Below, in pieces: positions 1 through 7,605 of a stretch of 13,200 nt of DNA (position 1 is the stretch's first letter; each line of letters opens with the position of its first letter). Source of the stretch: Bacteroidota bacterium (GTDB lineage: Bacteria > Bacteroidota > Bacteroidia > Bacteroidales > 4484-276). Made by a program: the position numbers and the translations under genes. The notes beneath the pieces are model-generated. The model searched no databases, was not told the DNA's origin, and saw nothing but the letters and a program-made list of their open reading frames with translations. The DNA is taken from assembly GCA_013203545.1 (NCBI GenBank), contig JABMQA010000957.1, forward strand, positions 1 to 13,200, written 5' to 3'.

Positions 1-1302
1 GGCTTCTACAATTGGTTTCATCAAATCCTGAACCTTCAAGTGATACCAGAGTTCTTCCAGGATTTCTTTTCCCGTGCATTCGGCCATGGTTTTATTTACA
101 TGGTTTCCTTTTCTGTCAGGATAAAGTCCGTATCCCCAGAATATTTTTACATCATCAGGTTGATTCGGGAAGTGTGGTTGCCGGGCAATTACAATCGACA
201 TAAACCAATTGGAATCTGTCATGGTAACCAAACCTCCGGTTCCATCAACATTTCCCGAGAAATTTTCCATGTAATCAAGGAAAGTGCTGTCCTTCATTGT
301 GGCTGTAAAAGAGTACCATTTCTGCAGGTTGATGTTGTCGCAAAAAGGGCTGGGGTTTCCAAAGGCTTTGTCTTTTTCAGCAATTTTATTCCATAATTTC
401 CAGGAACCCGATTCTTCAATACCTTTAAGTTTTGGAGCCCTGTTCCAGGTCCCGTTATCCGTACTTTCGGTAATTGATCCGTTTGTAATAAAAACATAAT
501 CGTTTTCACCAAGTACGATTTCATTTTTATCTTTTAAATGCAGGACGGTGGCAGTTTTGCGATCGGACGACAAATCAAAATCTATATCAACCACTTCCTG
601 TTCCATCTCAAAATGCACTCCCTGCGCTTCGAGGTGCCTTCGCATGGGAAGTATAACAGAATGGTACTGGTTGTACTTGGTGCGCATTACGCCACCTAAC
701 CTGTAAAGCCCGTCAACCAGATGAATAAAACGCTTCATGTACCTTCTCATTTCTGCAAGGCTACTCCATTTTTGAAACGCAAACATGGAAGTCCAGATGT
801 GCCAGAAGTTGGTCTCGAAAAATGCCTGATCAAACCAATCTTCAATCCGTTGGTTTCCTAAAGATCTTTCAGAGACATAGGTCAATTTGAGAAAATCAGC
901 CTGTTGTTTTAATGACAGACCATAAGAAGAAACATCAACTTTTTTCCCATCCTTGATAAGCCGTGCCTGTCCGTTGGAAACAAACCTTTTATTAAAATCG
1001 TAGGATTCATCCCTTACGAATGTATTTGGATCTTCCAACGAAGGAATGTAAGAAAGCAAATCCCAATAACATTCATAATGCATTTCGTGCATTCTTCCTC
1101 CTCTTACCACAAACCCTTCTTCTTTGTCACCGGCGCCATCGCAAGCCCCTCCCGCGATTTTGTCCTTTTCAAGGATATGGATATTCCCGCCGGGGACACC
1201 CGCATCTTTAATAAGATAAACTGCACTTGCCAGTGAAGCAATTCCACTACCTACAAGATAAATTTTTGATTCCTTAGCGTTTTTACTTTTTTCTGTTCTC
1301 AT
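1..1302 (-). CDS. ohyA: Oleate hydratase (FAD-dependent), N-terminal part, cut by the window edge
   Basis: 434 codons are read without a stop from the ATG at 1302 to base 1. The family is usually about 550-650 residues, so the C-terminal part lies outside. Oleate hydratases add water to the cis-9 double bond of unsaturated fatty acids to give 10-hydroxy acids, using FAD as a structural cofactor. Seen here: an FAD-binding start (residues 14-45, VGSGIAS...HILEKD), the second FAD motif RGGR at 67-70, HYECYWDLLSYIPSLE at 75-90, and EMRRYMKRF near 184-192 followed by TKYNQY near 208-213. In classical members RGGR is followed directly by the catalytic Glu (E82 in S. aureus, E122 in Elizabethkingia, from memory). 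Here that position is Met71. A Met there is, as I recall, a feature of the Rhodococcus erythropolis type (HFam3). AGGGG lies 4 bases before the ATG. The gene stands alone and is divergent from the GH16 gene. Confidence 0.93.
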   Translation of the reverse strand, partial: MRTEKSKNAKESKIYLVGSGIASLASAVYLIKDAGVPGGNIHILEKDKIAGGACDGAGDKEEGFVVRGGRMHEMHYECYWDLLSYIPSLEDPNTFVRDESYDFNKRFVSNGQARLIKDGKKVDVSSYGLSLKQQADFLKLTYVSERSLGNQRIEDWFDQAFFETNFWHIWTSMFAFQKWSSLAEMRRYMKRFIHLVDGLYRLGGVMRTKYNQYHSVILPMRRHLEAQGVHFEMEQEVVDIDFDLSSDRKTATVLHLKDKNEIVLGENDYVFITNGSITESTDNGTWNRAPKLKGIEESGSWKLWNKIAEKDKAFGNPSPFCDNINLQKWYSFTATMKDSTFLDYMENFSGNVDGTGGLVTMTDSNWFMSIVIARQPHFPNQPDDVKIFWGYGLYPDRKGNHVNKTMAECTGKEILEELWYHLKVQDLMKPIVEA

Positions 1303-1363
1303 GATTACCCCTGTTTATTAATTTATATTAGCAGTGCTTTACCCGTTTTATTAAAAACACCTC

Positions 1364-1392
1364 CAAAGATATTTAAAATGGCTAAGTACAAA
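1364..1392 (-). promoter_or_regulatory. Candidate Bacteroidota promoter for oleate hydratase
   Basis: On the minus strand TATCTTTG (1371-1364) matches the -7 consensus TAnnTTTG exactly. A TTTG (1392-1389) lies 17 bases upstream, slightly shorter than the usual 19-21. The predicted start of transcription would leave a leader of about 55 bases before the ATG at 1302. Pattern match only; AT-rich DNA makes chance hits likely. Confidence 0.4.
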
Positions 1393-1636
1393 AGGAAATA
1401 ATGTTTAATTTTTTGCATTTTTACTACTATATATACCTACACGAACAATAGTTTCTTTGAGATTATGGTCTATATTTTTTTGTAATGTGTGTGAAACGAT
1501 TAATGCTAATTACTTCCCTGGCATGGTCTAAAGCCTTCGATCCCGTCATTTTTGGAAAGGTAAAAAGTGGATATTATCAATAAATTTTTCTATTGTGCTA
1601 CATAGTGGCTAAAGTATTAATGAATTTCATATTAGC

Positions 1637-1667
1637 TTGGTATTGTGAATAATATGTTGTATATTTG
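1637..1667 (+). promoter_or_regulatory. Candidate Bacteroidota promoter for the GH16 gene
   Basis: TTG at 1637-1639, a 20-base spacer, and TATATTTG at 1660-1667, a perfect match to the TAnnTTTG -7 box with standard spacing. It would give a leader of about 145 bases before the ATG at 1819. A second TAnnTTTG match (TAAATTTG, 1734-1741) is closer but lacks a TTTG/TTG box at suitable distance. Confidence 0.5.
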
Positions 1668-1803
1668 TTGCATTACATGTATGGGTTTTAAAATATTTGT
1701 TTAACACAAAATAAGGATCACAATACAATTTAGTAAATTTGATTATTTTGGAGCCATCATTTTATTATAAAAAGTAGCAAATAAGAATGTCTAACTCAAA
1801 ACT

Positions 1804-1812
1804 TAAGGAGGT
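1804..1812 (+). promoter_or_regulatory. Strong Shine-Dalgarno for the GH16 gene
   Basis: TAAGGAGGT ends six bases before the ATG at 1819 and is nearly a full complement of the 16S anti-SD. It fixes the start. An out-of-frame ATG at 1814 stops after two codons. Such a strong site is unusual in Bacteroidota, where most leaders are SD-poor. Confidence 0.75.
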
Positions 1813-1818
1813 AATGAA

Positions 1819-4023
1819 ATGAAACAAAAATTCAAGAATAATCTGATAATTATTTATTCCTGCATATTCATTTTATTCGTCTTTCCTTCCCTGGTAAAGG
1901 CCCAGTGCGAGCGACTCGTTTGGGCAGATGAATTCAATGGGACTACAGTTGATCAGACAAAATGGCAATTTGGATATGGTAATACAGGTGGTTTGCATTA
2001 CTACACGGATCGTGAGGAAAATGCAACTATCAGTGATGGTACCCTGAAAATCATTGCCAGGGAAGAATCCTATATGGGTTTCGATTATACTTCTGCGCTT
2101 CTGTTTATCAAAAACAAATTCGGTTGGCGCTATGGAAGAATGGAAGCAAGTATAAAATTGCCTGGTACACCGGGATTTGTCCCTGCCTTTTGGATGATGC
2201 CTTCCGATGACATTTACGGCTGGTGGCCTAATAGCGGTGAAATTGATATCATGGAATATGTTACAACCCTGCCGGATACCATTCACGGGACAATTCATAC
2301 ACAATATTATAATTTGTTTGGAGTGCCTGAATTACCCCAGGGCGGTACTACCTACATTCCTGATGCTGAAACTGCTTTTCATGTTTATGCCGTTGAATGG
2401 ACTGAGGATAAAATTGACTTTCTTGTCGATGATAACATCTACTTCACTTTCAATAATCAAAATTCAGGATATGAAAAGTGGCCGTTTGATCATCCTTTTT
2501 ATATCATCCTCAATTTAGCGATTGGTGGTGGCTGGGCTGGTCCTCCGAATCAAAACACGGTATTCCCGCAAATTATGGAGGTTGATTATGTCAGGGTATA
2601 TCAGGAGGTGGATGACATTATAATTTCCGGTGATGATTTTCCGCAATACAATAATGAAGGTGTAATTTATTCAGTTCCCGACATCGATGAAGCAACGACT
2701 TATTGGAGTCTTCCTGGTAATGCAAATATTATTTCCGGTCAAAATTCACACCAGATTATTGTGGATTGGGATTGTTTTGGGGGGGATATAATAGCCGAAG
2801 TTGTTTCGGGGTCCTGTTCTAAAACGGTTAATTATCCTGTAAAGGTGTCTTCAAATTTCCTGGCAAATCCAGGATTTGAAAAAGGCGTGAAGTATTGGAT
2901 GAGCAGGGTAAGTCACCTGGTGACGGCAAGTACTGAATTAACGACTGAAGAAGCGCATAGTGGTAATTTTGCTCTGGATATCAATGTACAAACACTGGGG
3001 AGCAATACATGGGATATCCAGGTTTCTCAACAGGATTTGGTGATTGAGTCAGGAAAACAATATGAATTTAGTTTCTGGGCTAAAGCAGATGTCGGTAATC
3101 GTCAGATCAATGCGGTCATCATTAACACAAATAATTATTCAGTGTATGCAGGAGAAATCTATACCCTGACGACTAACTGGGTTCAGTACACATTACAGTT
3201 TACTGCAAATGAGACGGCAACTATCGCATTGAATATGGATATGGGATTTACTACCGGCAGATATTACCTGGATGATTTCGTTTTTACAACTCCGGAATTA
3301 TATAATCAAAATCAATTGATAAATGGTGACTTTACAGATGGCAGTAACGGCTGGAATCTTACAACCCTTGGGGGAGCCCAGGCAACCGGAACAGTGGTAA
3401 ATGGAGAATATGCAGTTTCAATCGTCAGTGGTGGTAATTATTCATGGGATGTTCACCTGGGACAGGAAAATTTGTTGATCGAAAATGGAAAAGATTACGT
3501 TGTTTCATTTGATGCTTATTCCGAAGCTCCCAGGGCAATTTACGCAATTGTCGGCAAAAATGCTGATCCATGGACGGTTTACTGCGGCACCCAGGAAATT
3601 TCACTCATTGCCGATAAACAAACCTATACATTTTCTTTTTTAATGAATGATATAACCGATCCACAAGCCCGTTTAGGATTTGATGTAGGTGCATCATCAA
3701 CTGATGTTTATTTTGATAATATATGTATTGCTGAAGAATCAACTGTTCAGGGTTATACAATGGAGCAAATAAGAAATAACCTGTTAATTAATCCCCCTAA
3801 TAGTGGTGATTCGTCCATTCGTGAATTAACTATATTGGCTCTGGATGAGATTCTGATAAACGATTCTGCCCAAACAGCCCAAAGTGTAATTAATTTTTAT
3901 AACTTAATGATGGAAAAAGTGGCTTCAGAGATTAATGACTCCAGGAACACAGATGTATCGGTTTGGACTATGTATAATCATGGTTATGTTATTAAGACCC
4001 CCACAAATTGTTTTTGCATTTGA
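1819..4023 (+). CDS. Secreted GH16 beta-glucanase (laminarinase type) with PKD-like and two CBM4/9-like modules; 5' part of a frameshifted larger gene
   Basis: Residues 1-29 form a Sec signal peptide (LVKA before QC). The GH16 domain spans about 30-263 with catalytic motif EIDIME at 141-146: Glu141 nucleophile, Asp143, Glu146 acid/base. The Met before the second Glu is the beta-bulge form typical of laminarinases and related GH16 enzymes, so beta-1,3-glucan is the likeliest substrate. A PKD-like Ig module follows at about 265-345 (TTYWSLPG...). Two carbohydrate-binding modules of CBM4/9 type lie at about 346-490 and 495-640, each starting with an NPGFE / NGDFTDG-like motif and ending in YYLDDFVF / VYFDNICI. 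A helical stretch (643-708) leads into the first strands of a metallo-beta-lactamase fold (WTMYNHGYVIKT, 716-727), after which the frame ends abruptly at TGA 4021-4023. The last residues are probably a frameshift artefact and the protein naturally continues into the next entry, about 1043 residues in all. Confidence 0.9.
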   Translation: MKQKFKNNLIIIYSCIFILFVFPSLVKAQCERLVWADEFNGTTVDQTKWQFGYGNTGGLHYYTDREENATISDGTLKIIAREESYMGFDYTSALLFIKNKFGWRYGRMEASIKLPGTPGFVPAFWMMPSDDIYGWWPNSGEIDIMEYVTTLPDTIHGTIHTQYYNLFGVPELPQGGTTYIPDAETAFHVYAVEWTEDKIDFLVDDNIYFTFNNQNSGYEKWPFDHPFYIILNLAIGGGWAGPPNQNTVFPQIMEVDYVRVYQEVDDIIISGDDFPQYNNEGVIYSVPDIDEATTYWSLPGNANIISGQNSHQIIVDWDCFGGDIIAEVVSGSCSKTVNYPVKVSSNFLANPGFEKGVKYWMSRVSHLVTASTELTTEEAHSGNFALDINVQTLGSNTWDIQVSQQDLVIESGKQYEFSFWAKADVGNRQINAVIINTNNYSVYAGEIYTLTTNWVQYTLQFTANETATIALNMDMGFTTGRYYLDDFVFTTPELYNQNQLINGDFTDGSNGWNLTTLGGAQATGTVVNGEYAVSIVSGGNYSWDVHLGQENLLIENGKDYVVSFDAYSEAPRAIYAIVGKNADPWTVYCGTQEISLIADKQTYTFSFLMNDITDPQARLGFDVGASSTDVYFDNICIAEESTVQGYTMEQIRNNLLINPPNSGDSSIRELTILALDEILINDSAQTAQSVINFYNLMMEKVASEINDSRNTDVSVWTMYNHGYVIKTPTNCFCI

Positions 4024-4951
4024 CTTATTGGATGGTTATAGCAGTTGGTCGACTTACCTCCCAACGGAATTGGTCAATCAAATTCAAGTACTGTTCATCA
4101 GTCACAATCATGCTGATCATTATGATCAATCCATTGCTGCATCTGTAATACAGAATGGAGGTTTTGTTGTAGTACCCACAGAAAACTCATATATGGGAAA
4201 TGTACCTATGGCGGCAGGTGATACTTTAACGATCTCCGGGCTGAAAATTAAGGCACATTCCGGATTACACAGTACACCCATGAGAATCTATGAAGTAACA
4301 CTCCCAGGCGGTCTTAATTTTCTTCACACCGGCGATAATCAAACTTCTGAAACATTACCTGAGATTGATAGCCTTGATATTTTACTTTTAAATGCATGGG
4401 TAAATGAATCGGGATCTGCATCGGCGGTAATCGGAATGCACAACTGCATCTCTATTTTAGAACCATCAATTATAATTCCAGGGCATATCCAGGAGATGGG
4501 CCATGCTTATATGCCGGGTAATCCAACGAGCCGCGCTATTTATGAGTGGGCATTTGAAGTAGATAATGTGCCTGTTAGCTCTGAAATAAAAGTTATGACA
4601 TGGGGAGAAAGGTACTTGGTGCCGCAAGAGTTAATTGGTATAATTGAAAATAATAAAATTATTTACACGAATGGGTCATTTGTACTTTATGATAACAGCC
4701 CAAATCCTTTTAGACGATCAACCAAAATTGAATATAATTTACGTAAAACCGCTAATGTTATTTTAAAGGTTTACGATGTTCACGGGCAGGAAATTTCTAC
4801 ATTGATAAATGAAATCCAGGGTCGGGGACATAAATCTGTAATTTGGGACACATGTGATGAACCTGGTGGAGAATTATCTTCAGGTATTTATTTTTATACA
4901 TTGCAGGTTAATAATGATTTAGAATGTAATAAAATGGTTCTGATAGATTAA
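3935..4951 (+). CDS. Metallo-beta-lactamase-fold domain with T9SS type A sorting tail; 3' part of the frameshifted GH16 gene
   Basis: The real domain content starts near residue 23 of this frame (PQIVFAFDLL); what precedes it is out-of-frame shadow of the upstream gene, so the ATG at 3935 is probably not a start. Zinc-site motifs of the MBL superfamily are all visible: HNHADH at 57-62, His108 in AHSG, Asp134 in HTGD, and His184 in PGH. The layout resembles the UlaG-like / Zn-hydrolase branch rather than antibiotic-resistance enzymes, but the substrate cannot be told. Residues about 250-338 form a T9SS type A C-terminal sorting domain: SPNPFRRSTKIEYNL, VYDVHGQEI, GELSSGIYFYTLQV, then a short basic/hydrophobic end. 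It would direct export across the outer membrane and surface attachment or release. The tail has no signal peptide of its own; only fusion to the GH16 part supplies one, which supports a single original polypeptide. Confidence 0.85.
   Translation: MTPGTQMYRFGLCIIMVMLLRPPQIVFAFDLLDGYSSWSTYLPTELVNQIQVLFISHNHADHYDQSIAASVIQNGGFVVVPTENSYMGNVPMAAGDTLTISGLKIKAHSGLHSTPMRIYEVTLPGGLNFLHTGDNQTSETLPEIDSLDILLLNAWVNESGSASAVIGMHNCISILEPSIIIPGHIQEMGHAYMPGNPTSRAIYEWAFEVDNVPVSSEIKVMTWGERYLVPQELIGIIENNKIIYTNGSFVLYDNSPNPFRRSTKIEYNLRKTANVILKVYDVHGQEISTLINEIQGRGHKSVIWDTCDEPGGELSSGIYFYTLQVNNDLECNKMVLID
3998..4015 (+). other. Probable +1 frameshift site joining the GH16 and MBL/T9SS reading frames
   Basis: Two homopolymers lie here: CCCCC (3998-4002) and TTTTT (4011-4015). 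Removing one C gives IKTPQIVFAFDLLDG; removing one T gives IKTPTNCFAFDLLDG. Both restore a smooth strand of the MBL fold and remove the stop at 4021-4023. The first reading gives the more regular hydrophobic strand. It could be an assembly or sequencing error, a real inactivating indel, or, less likely, programmed slippage. I see no recognised slippery motif. Confidence 0.8.
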
Positions 4952-5048
4952 AGGCATTAGGTTATTTTGAAAAAGATTGCCTTACAAGTGTAATGTAAAC
5001 CATGTCAGATAATTTTTCTGTTCATTCGCCCTGAATCCTTACATGCAA
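4952..5048. other. Short intergenic gap between convergent genes
   Basis: 97 bases between two convergent stops. A 6-base inverted repeat (AAGGCA at 4951-4956, TGCCTT at 4978-4983, 21-base loop) and a 5-base one (TTACA/TGTAA, 4982-4993) are present. Neither is strong and no clear T-tract terminator follows. Confidence 0.4.
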
Positions 5049-6032
5049 CTATTCAAAGAACTCAAACGCATCGATTATATCAAGGTAAACACCATCAAAA
5101 TTAGCATCAATAATTTTCTTTAGATATGAATTATCATTTCCGTAAATGATATCCTGCCACTCGCCTTCCCAATATTTAACCTTGTAATTACCTTCCCAAT
5201 CAGGGTTTCCCGCTTCAACCCAGGATGGAGGATTCGAACTCCAGCTTGCCTGCCAGTAATACCTGTAATCTTCAGCTTCACCAATCGACATATAGGAGAT
5301 GACAAGTCGCTTTCCTCCGTTTGCTTTATTTTTCAACTGGTTAATTTCAGCAGCTGTAAATTCTGAATCTTCGTTAAAGAATAAATCCATGATCAGAAGG
5401 TCGTAGTTTGTTGAAGTAACTGCATCAATAATAGCTGTTTTTGAATTGAAATTTTCAGGATTGATGAGGTAAAGGAAGTTTTTTACTTCCGATAAGGATG
5501 TTACCACAGCATTGTTCTCTTTATAAACTGGTACAGGATAATCAGGGATGTTGTTCAGTTCCCGTTCATCAGCAGCAAATGATACATAACCAGCATTGTT
5601 ATTCAGATTGTAGGAATCATCCATATGGGAGTGTGTCCAACAATAATCTGTTACCAAAATTGTATTTCCCACACTTTTCGATTTATCCAGAAATGCACGT
5701 AACCAGGAGTTATCATTTTCAGGTGTAGGCTGGTCATCGTTCACGTATCCGTAAAACAGGTCTTCCTGTCCATGCCCGTCGATTGCATTTACGTAGGCTG
5801 CATGTACAGGCCCGTCTTCTTCTGCGGTGGTTGTCACCAATTCGATACCATTTTGTGGGATAATAAAGAAATTTGCTTTGGATGTTTTGGCATACTCGCT
5901 TATTCCAATCACAAAATCCCGCATTTCCTGTTTGTAAAAGGTATCGGAGGAATAATTATCATCATCGTCATCATCATTATTACATGAGACAAGAATTGCC
6001 AGGATTGCTGAAATAAAAAACATTTTTTTCAT
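5049..6032 (-). CDS. Surface lipoprotein, GH114-type (TM1410-like) putative glycosidase
   Basis: 327 residues. The start is a type II signal peptide with lipobox LVSC (Cys17), followed by NNDDDDDD. An acidic run right after the lipid Cys is the known lipoprotein export signal that sends Bacteroidota lipoproteins to the cell surface. The rest resembles the GH114 / TM1410 TIM-barrel family: NYDLLIMDLFF (209-219), RLVISYMSIGEAEDYRYYW (242-260) and NFDGVYLDIIDAFE (311-324) carry the conserved acidic residues at the ends of barrel strands. Characterised GH114 members cleave alpha-1,4-linked polygalactosamine; whether this one does is inference. The next gene upstream (C10 protease) ends 13 bases before this ATG, so the two are almost surely cotranscribed. 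No SD is visible; the leader is A/T-rich. Confidence 0.82.
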   Translation of the reverse strand: MKKMFFISAILAILVSCNNDDDDDDNYSSDTFYKQEMRDFVIGISEYAKTSKANFFIIPQNGIELVTTTAEEDGPVHAAYVNAIDGHGQEDLFYGYVNDDQPTPENDNSWLRAFLDKSKSVGNTILVTDYCWTHSHMDDSYNLNNNAGYVSFAADERELNNIPDYPVPVYKENNAVVTSLSEVKNFLYLINPENFNSKTAIIDAVTSTNYDLLIMDLFFNEDSEFTAAEINQLKNKANGGKRLVISYMSIGEAEDYRYYWQASWSSNPPSWVEAGNPDWEGNYKVKYWEGEWQDIIYGNDNSYLKKIIDANFDGVYLDIIDAFEFFE

Positions 6033-6045
6033 GGTTGATATTTTT

Positions 6046-7590
6046 TTAATGAAGTTTTATACTTCCAAAATTCGTCAACTCAATTTCGCCATTATGAAGT
6101 CGAATTCCATTAGAAGGATCGCCACGGGTAAATAACTGTAGGTCATCTGAAGTTGTACCATAAAACCGGACCGGGTGAGCAGATGATGAGTTACTTGTAA
6201 CTGTTATTCCGGGAAAAAACTGCAAATACTGCCCCTCACTAAAAACTGCATCATGACCTTCGGTATGCATGTCGAAATAGCGATAGGGGAATGCTGGTTG
6301 CTTTGGGTAGGATCCGAAAACAAAGCTTCCTACTGCGTTATCCGGCATAGTATTTAAAAGCATAAATTCATCTTCAAAACAATCGATTCCATCTAGTGTA
6401 TACCATGCATTAGAATTTCCAGTATGTGTCCAACAAGGTTGTCCGGATTCATTTCCTGCCCAACCAAAATTAATATGATATTGCTTTAGTCCCACTTCTT
6501 GCCATCCGTCAACTACAACAACATGGTGATTAAGTATGTCCACCATAAGTGCATATGATATGGGACGGGATTTATTAATTTGATCTTTAATCATATCAAA
6601 CCATGCATCCGCGCTGTGTAAAATTCTAATTTCCGCTGTTATACCGGGACTAAAATGAAAAGTACTTACAAGTACAGATTCTAAATCTGAATTCTGTCCA
6701 CAAATATAAGGAACCCCCCAGGGGCAATATATGTAAGCAATTGAGACTTCACATCCATAAGCCGTTTCTAATGCCCCTCCAAGTTCCGCACAGATTTCAG
6801 CAACAGCAGCTATCTTTTCTGGGGAAGAGTATGAATAATCTATAGAATCCGGCATTTGCGGCCAATTATAAGGATCATCATATGGTGCTACACCGTATGG
6901 TGGCCAATCCCAATAATTCATGATTTGAGCCCCGGCTGTAGCTACACAGCCGACAAGTGCCCTGCTATTTGAAGTACCACAGGGAGGAGGCATCGTAACA
7001 CATGCTTCATTATAAGGAGGACTTTGACCCCATTTTGATCTTAATAACCATTCTCCTTCCTGATAACTATCCATGCCTGATGAACCTGTTGTTTTCTTTT
7101 TATAGGTGCCTGGCATGTAATTATACACCTGATGCCAGGCTTCCGAATAGTCAATTTCGAGTATTTCTTTTAATTCTGAAGAAGAGACAGATTCAATTGG
7201 GGCTAATTCAGCTTCTATGGCATTGATAACTTTGGCAGGAATATCATAGATTAAATCCGGTAAACAATCAACTTCATCGCTTGGATAACTACCCTCGTCT
7301 GAATATAGTTTCACCGGTGCCAATTCTTTTCTTATAGACACCAGTATGAACCCTTTTGGTGTGACATTACAAAAATATCCCAGCTTACGACCATCTTTTT
7401 CCAAAGTTCTTACCAACAAGATGCTGGCATTTTCAGCATTACCCCAGGTCCCATAATTATCAATCACAATATGTATCCAATTCTGAGCAATTTTGGTTGC
7501 TTCTTCTTTTGTAACAACCTGGCCTTTGCAAGGAATAATCCAAATCAAGGTCAGGATAAGACAAAACAGTTGTATGAATTTTGTTTTCAT
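6046..7590 (-). CDS. Secreted C10 family cysteine protease (streptopain type) with Spi-like prodomain
   Basis: 514 residues. Residues 1-23 are a signal peptide. About 25-105 resemble the Spi/prodomain (VTKEEATKIAQNW..., GYFCNVTPKGFILVS) that keeps C10 proteases inactive until cleaved. The catalytic domain spans about 180-415: nucleophile Cys215 in GCVATAGAQIMNYW, almost identical to the SpeB motif, His356 in NHHVVVVDGW, Asn374 and Trp377 in HINFGWAG. All key residues are present, so it should be active. Several extra Cys (187-300 region) may form disulfides. The C-terminal 95 residues (from about 420) form a glycine/serine-rich beta tail ending in FGSIKLH. It is not a recognisable T9SS tail. 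The gene lies 15 bases downstream of the fibre gene and 13 upstream of the GH114 lipoprotein, middle of a three-gene operon. Confidence 0.92.
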   Translation of the reverse strand: MKTKFIQLFCLILTLIWIIPCKGQVVTKEEATKIAQNWIHIVIDNYGTWGNAENASILLVRTLEKDGRKLGYFCNVTPKGFILVSIRKELAPVKLYSDEGSYPSDEVDCLPDLIYDIPAKVINAIEAELAPIESVSSSELKEILEIDYSEAWHQVYNYMPGTYKKKTTGSSGMDSYQEGEWLLRSKWGQSPPYNEACVTMPPPCGTSNSRALVGCVATAGAQIMNYWDWPPYGVAPYDDPYNWPQMPDSIDYSYSSPEKIAAVAEICAELGGALETAYGCEVSIAYIYCPWGVPYICGQNSDLESVLVSTFHFSPGITAEIRILHSADAWFDMIKDQINKSRPISYALMVDILNHHVVVVDGWQEVGLKQYHINFGWAGNESGQPCWTHTGNSNAWYTLDGIDCFEDEFMLLNTMPDNAVGSFVFGSYPKQPAFPYRYFDMHTEGHDAVFSEGQYLQFFPGITVTSNSSSAHPVRFYGTTSDDLQLFTRGDPSNGIRLHNGEIELTNFGSIKLH

Positions 7591-7596
7591 TGTTTT

Positions 7597-7603
7597 CCCT
7601 CCT
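7597..7603 (-). promoter_or_regulatory. Shine-Dalgarno for the C10 protease inside the operon gap
   Basis: AGGAGGG on the minus strand sits in the 15-base gap between the fibre gene's stop and the protease ATG (7590), six bases from it. It supports this start and independent loading of ribosomes within the operon. Confidence 0.75.
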
Positions 7604-7605
7604 GA

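Larger units (their letters stand above)
1303..1818. other. AT-rich divergent intergenic region
   Basis: These 516 bases separate two divergent genes. I see no credible ORF, RNA gene or long repeat. The stretch holds the two candidate promoters listed separately and is otherwise AT-rich with many short A/T runs. A TTCGATC heptamer at 1536-1542 looks like a tRNA T-loop but its flanks do not pair. Confidence 0.6.

Noticed and set aside
1536..1542. TTCGATC with a following CC, like a tRNA T-loop
   Set aside because: The five bases on either side do not pair and no acceptor or anticodon arm is found upstream.
1873..2304. A 143-codon open frame on the minus strand inside the GH16 gene
   Set aside because: It overlaps the GH16 catalytic domain and its composition (many Cys, His, Arg) is typical of an antisense shadow.
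3935..4023. A separate MBL gene starting at the ATG at 3935
   Set aside because: No SD, no signal peptide despite a T9SS tail, and the first strand of the MBL fold is encoded in the GH16 frame. A frameshift explains it better.
4951..4983. AAGGCA/TGCCTT inverted repeat after the MBL/T9SS stop as a terminator
   Set aside because: Only 6 base pairs with a 21-base loop and no T run at the right place.
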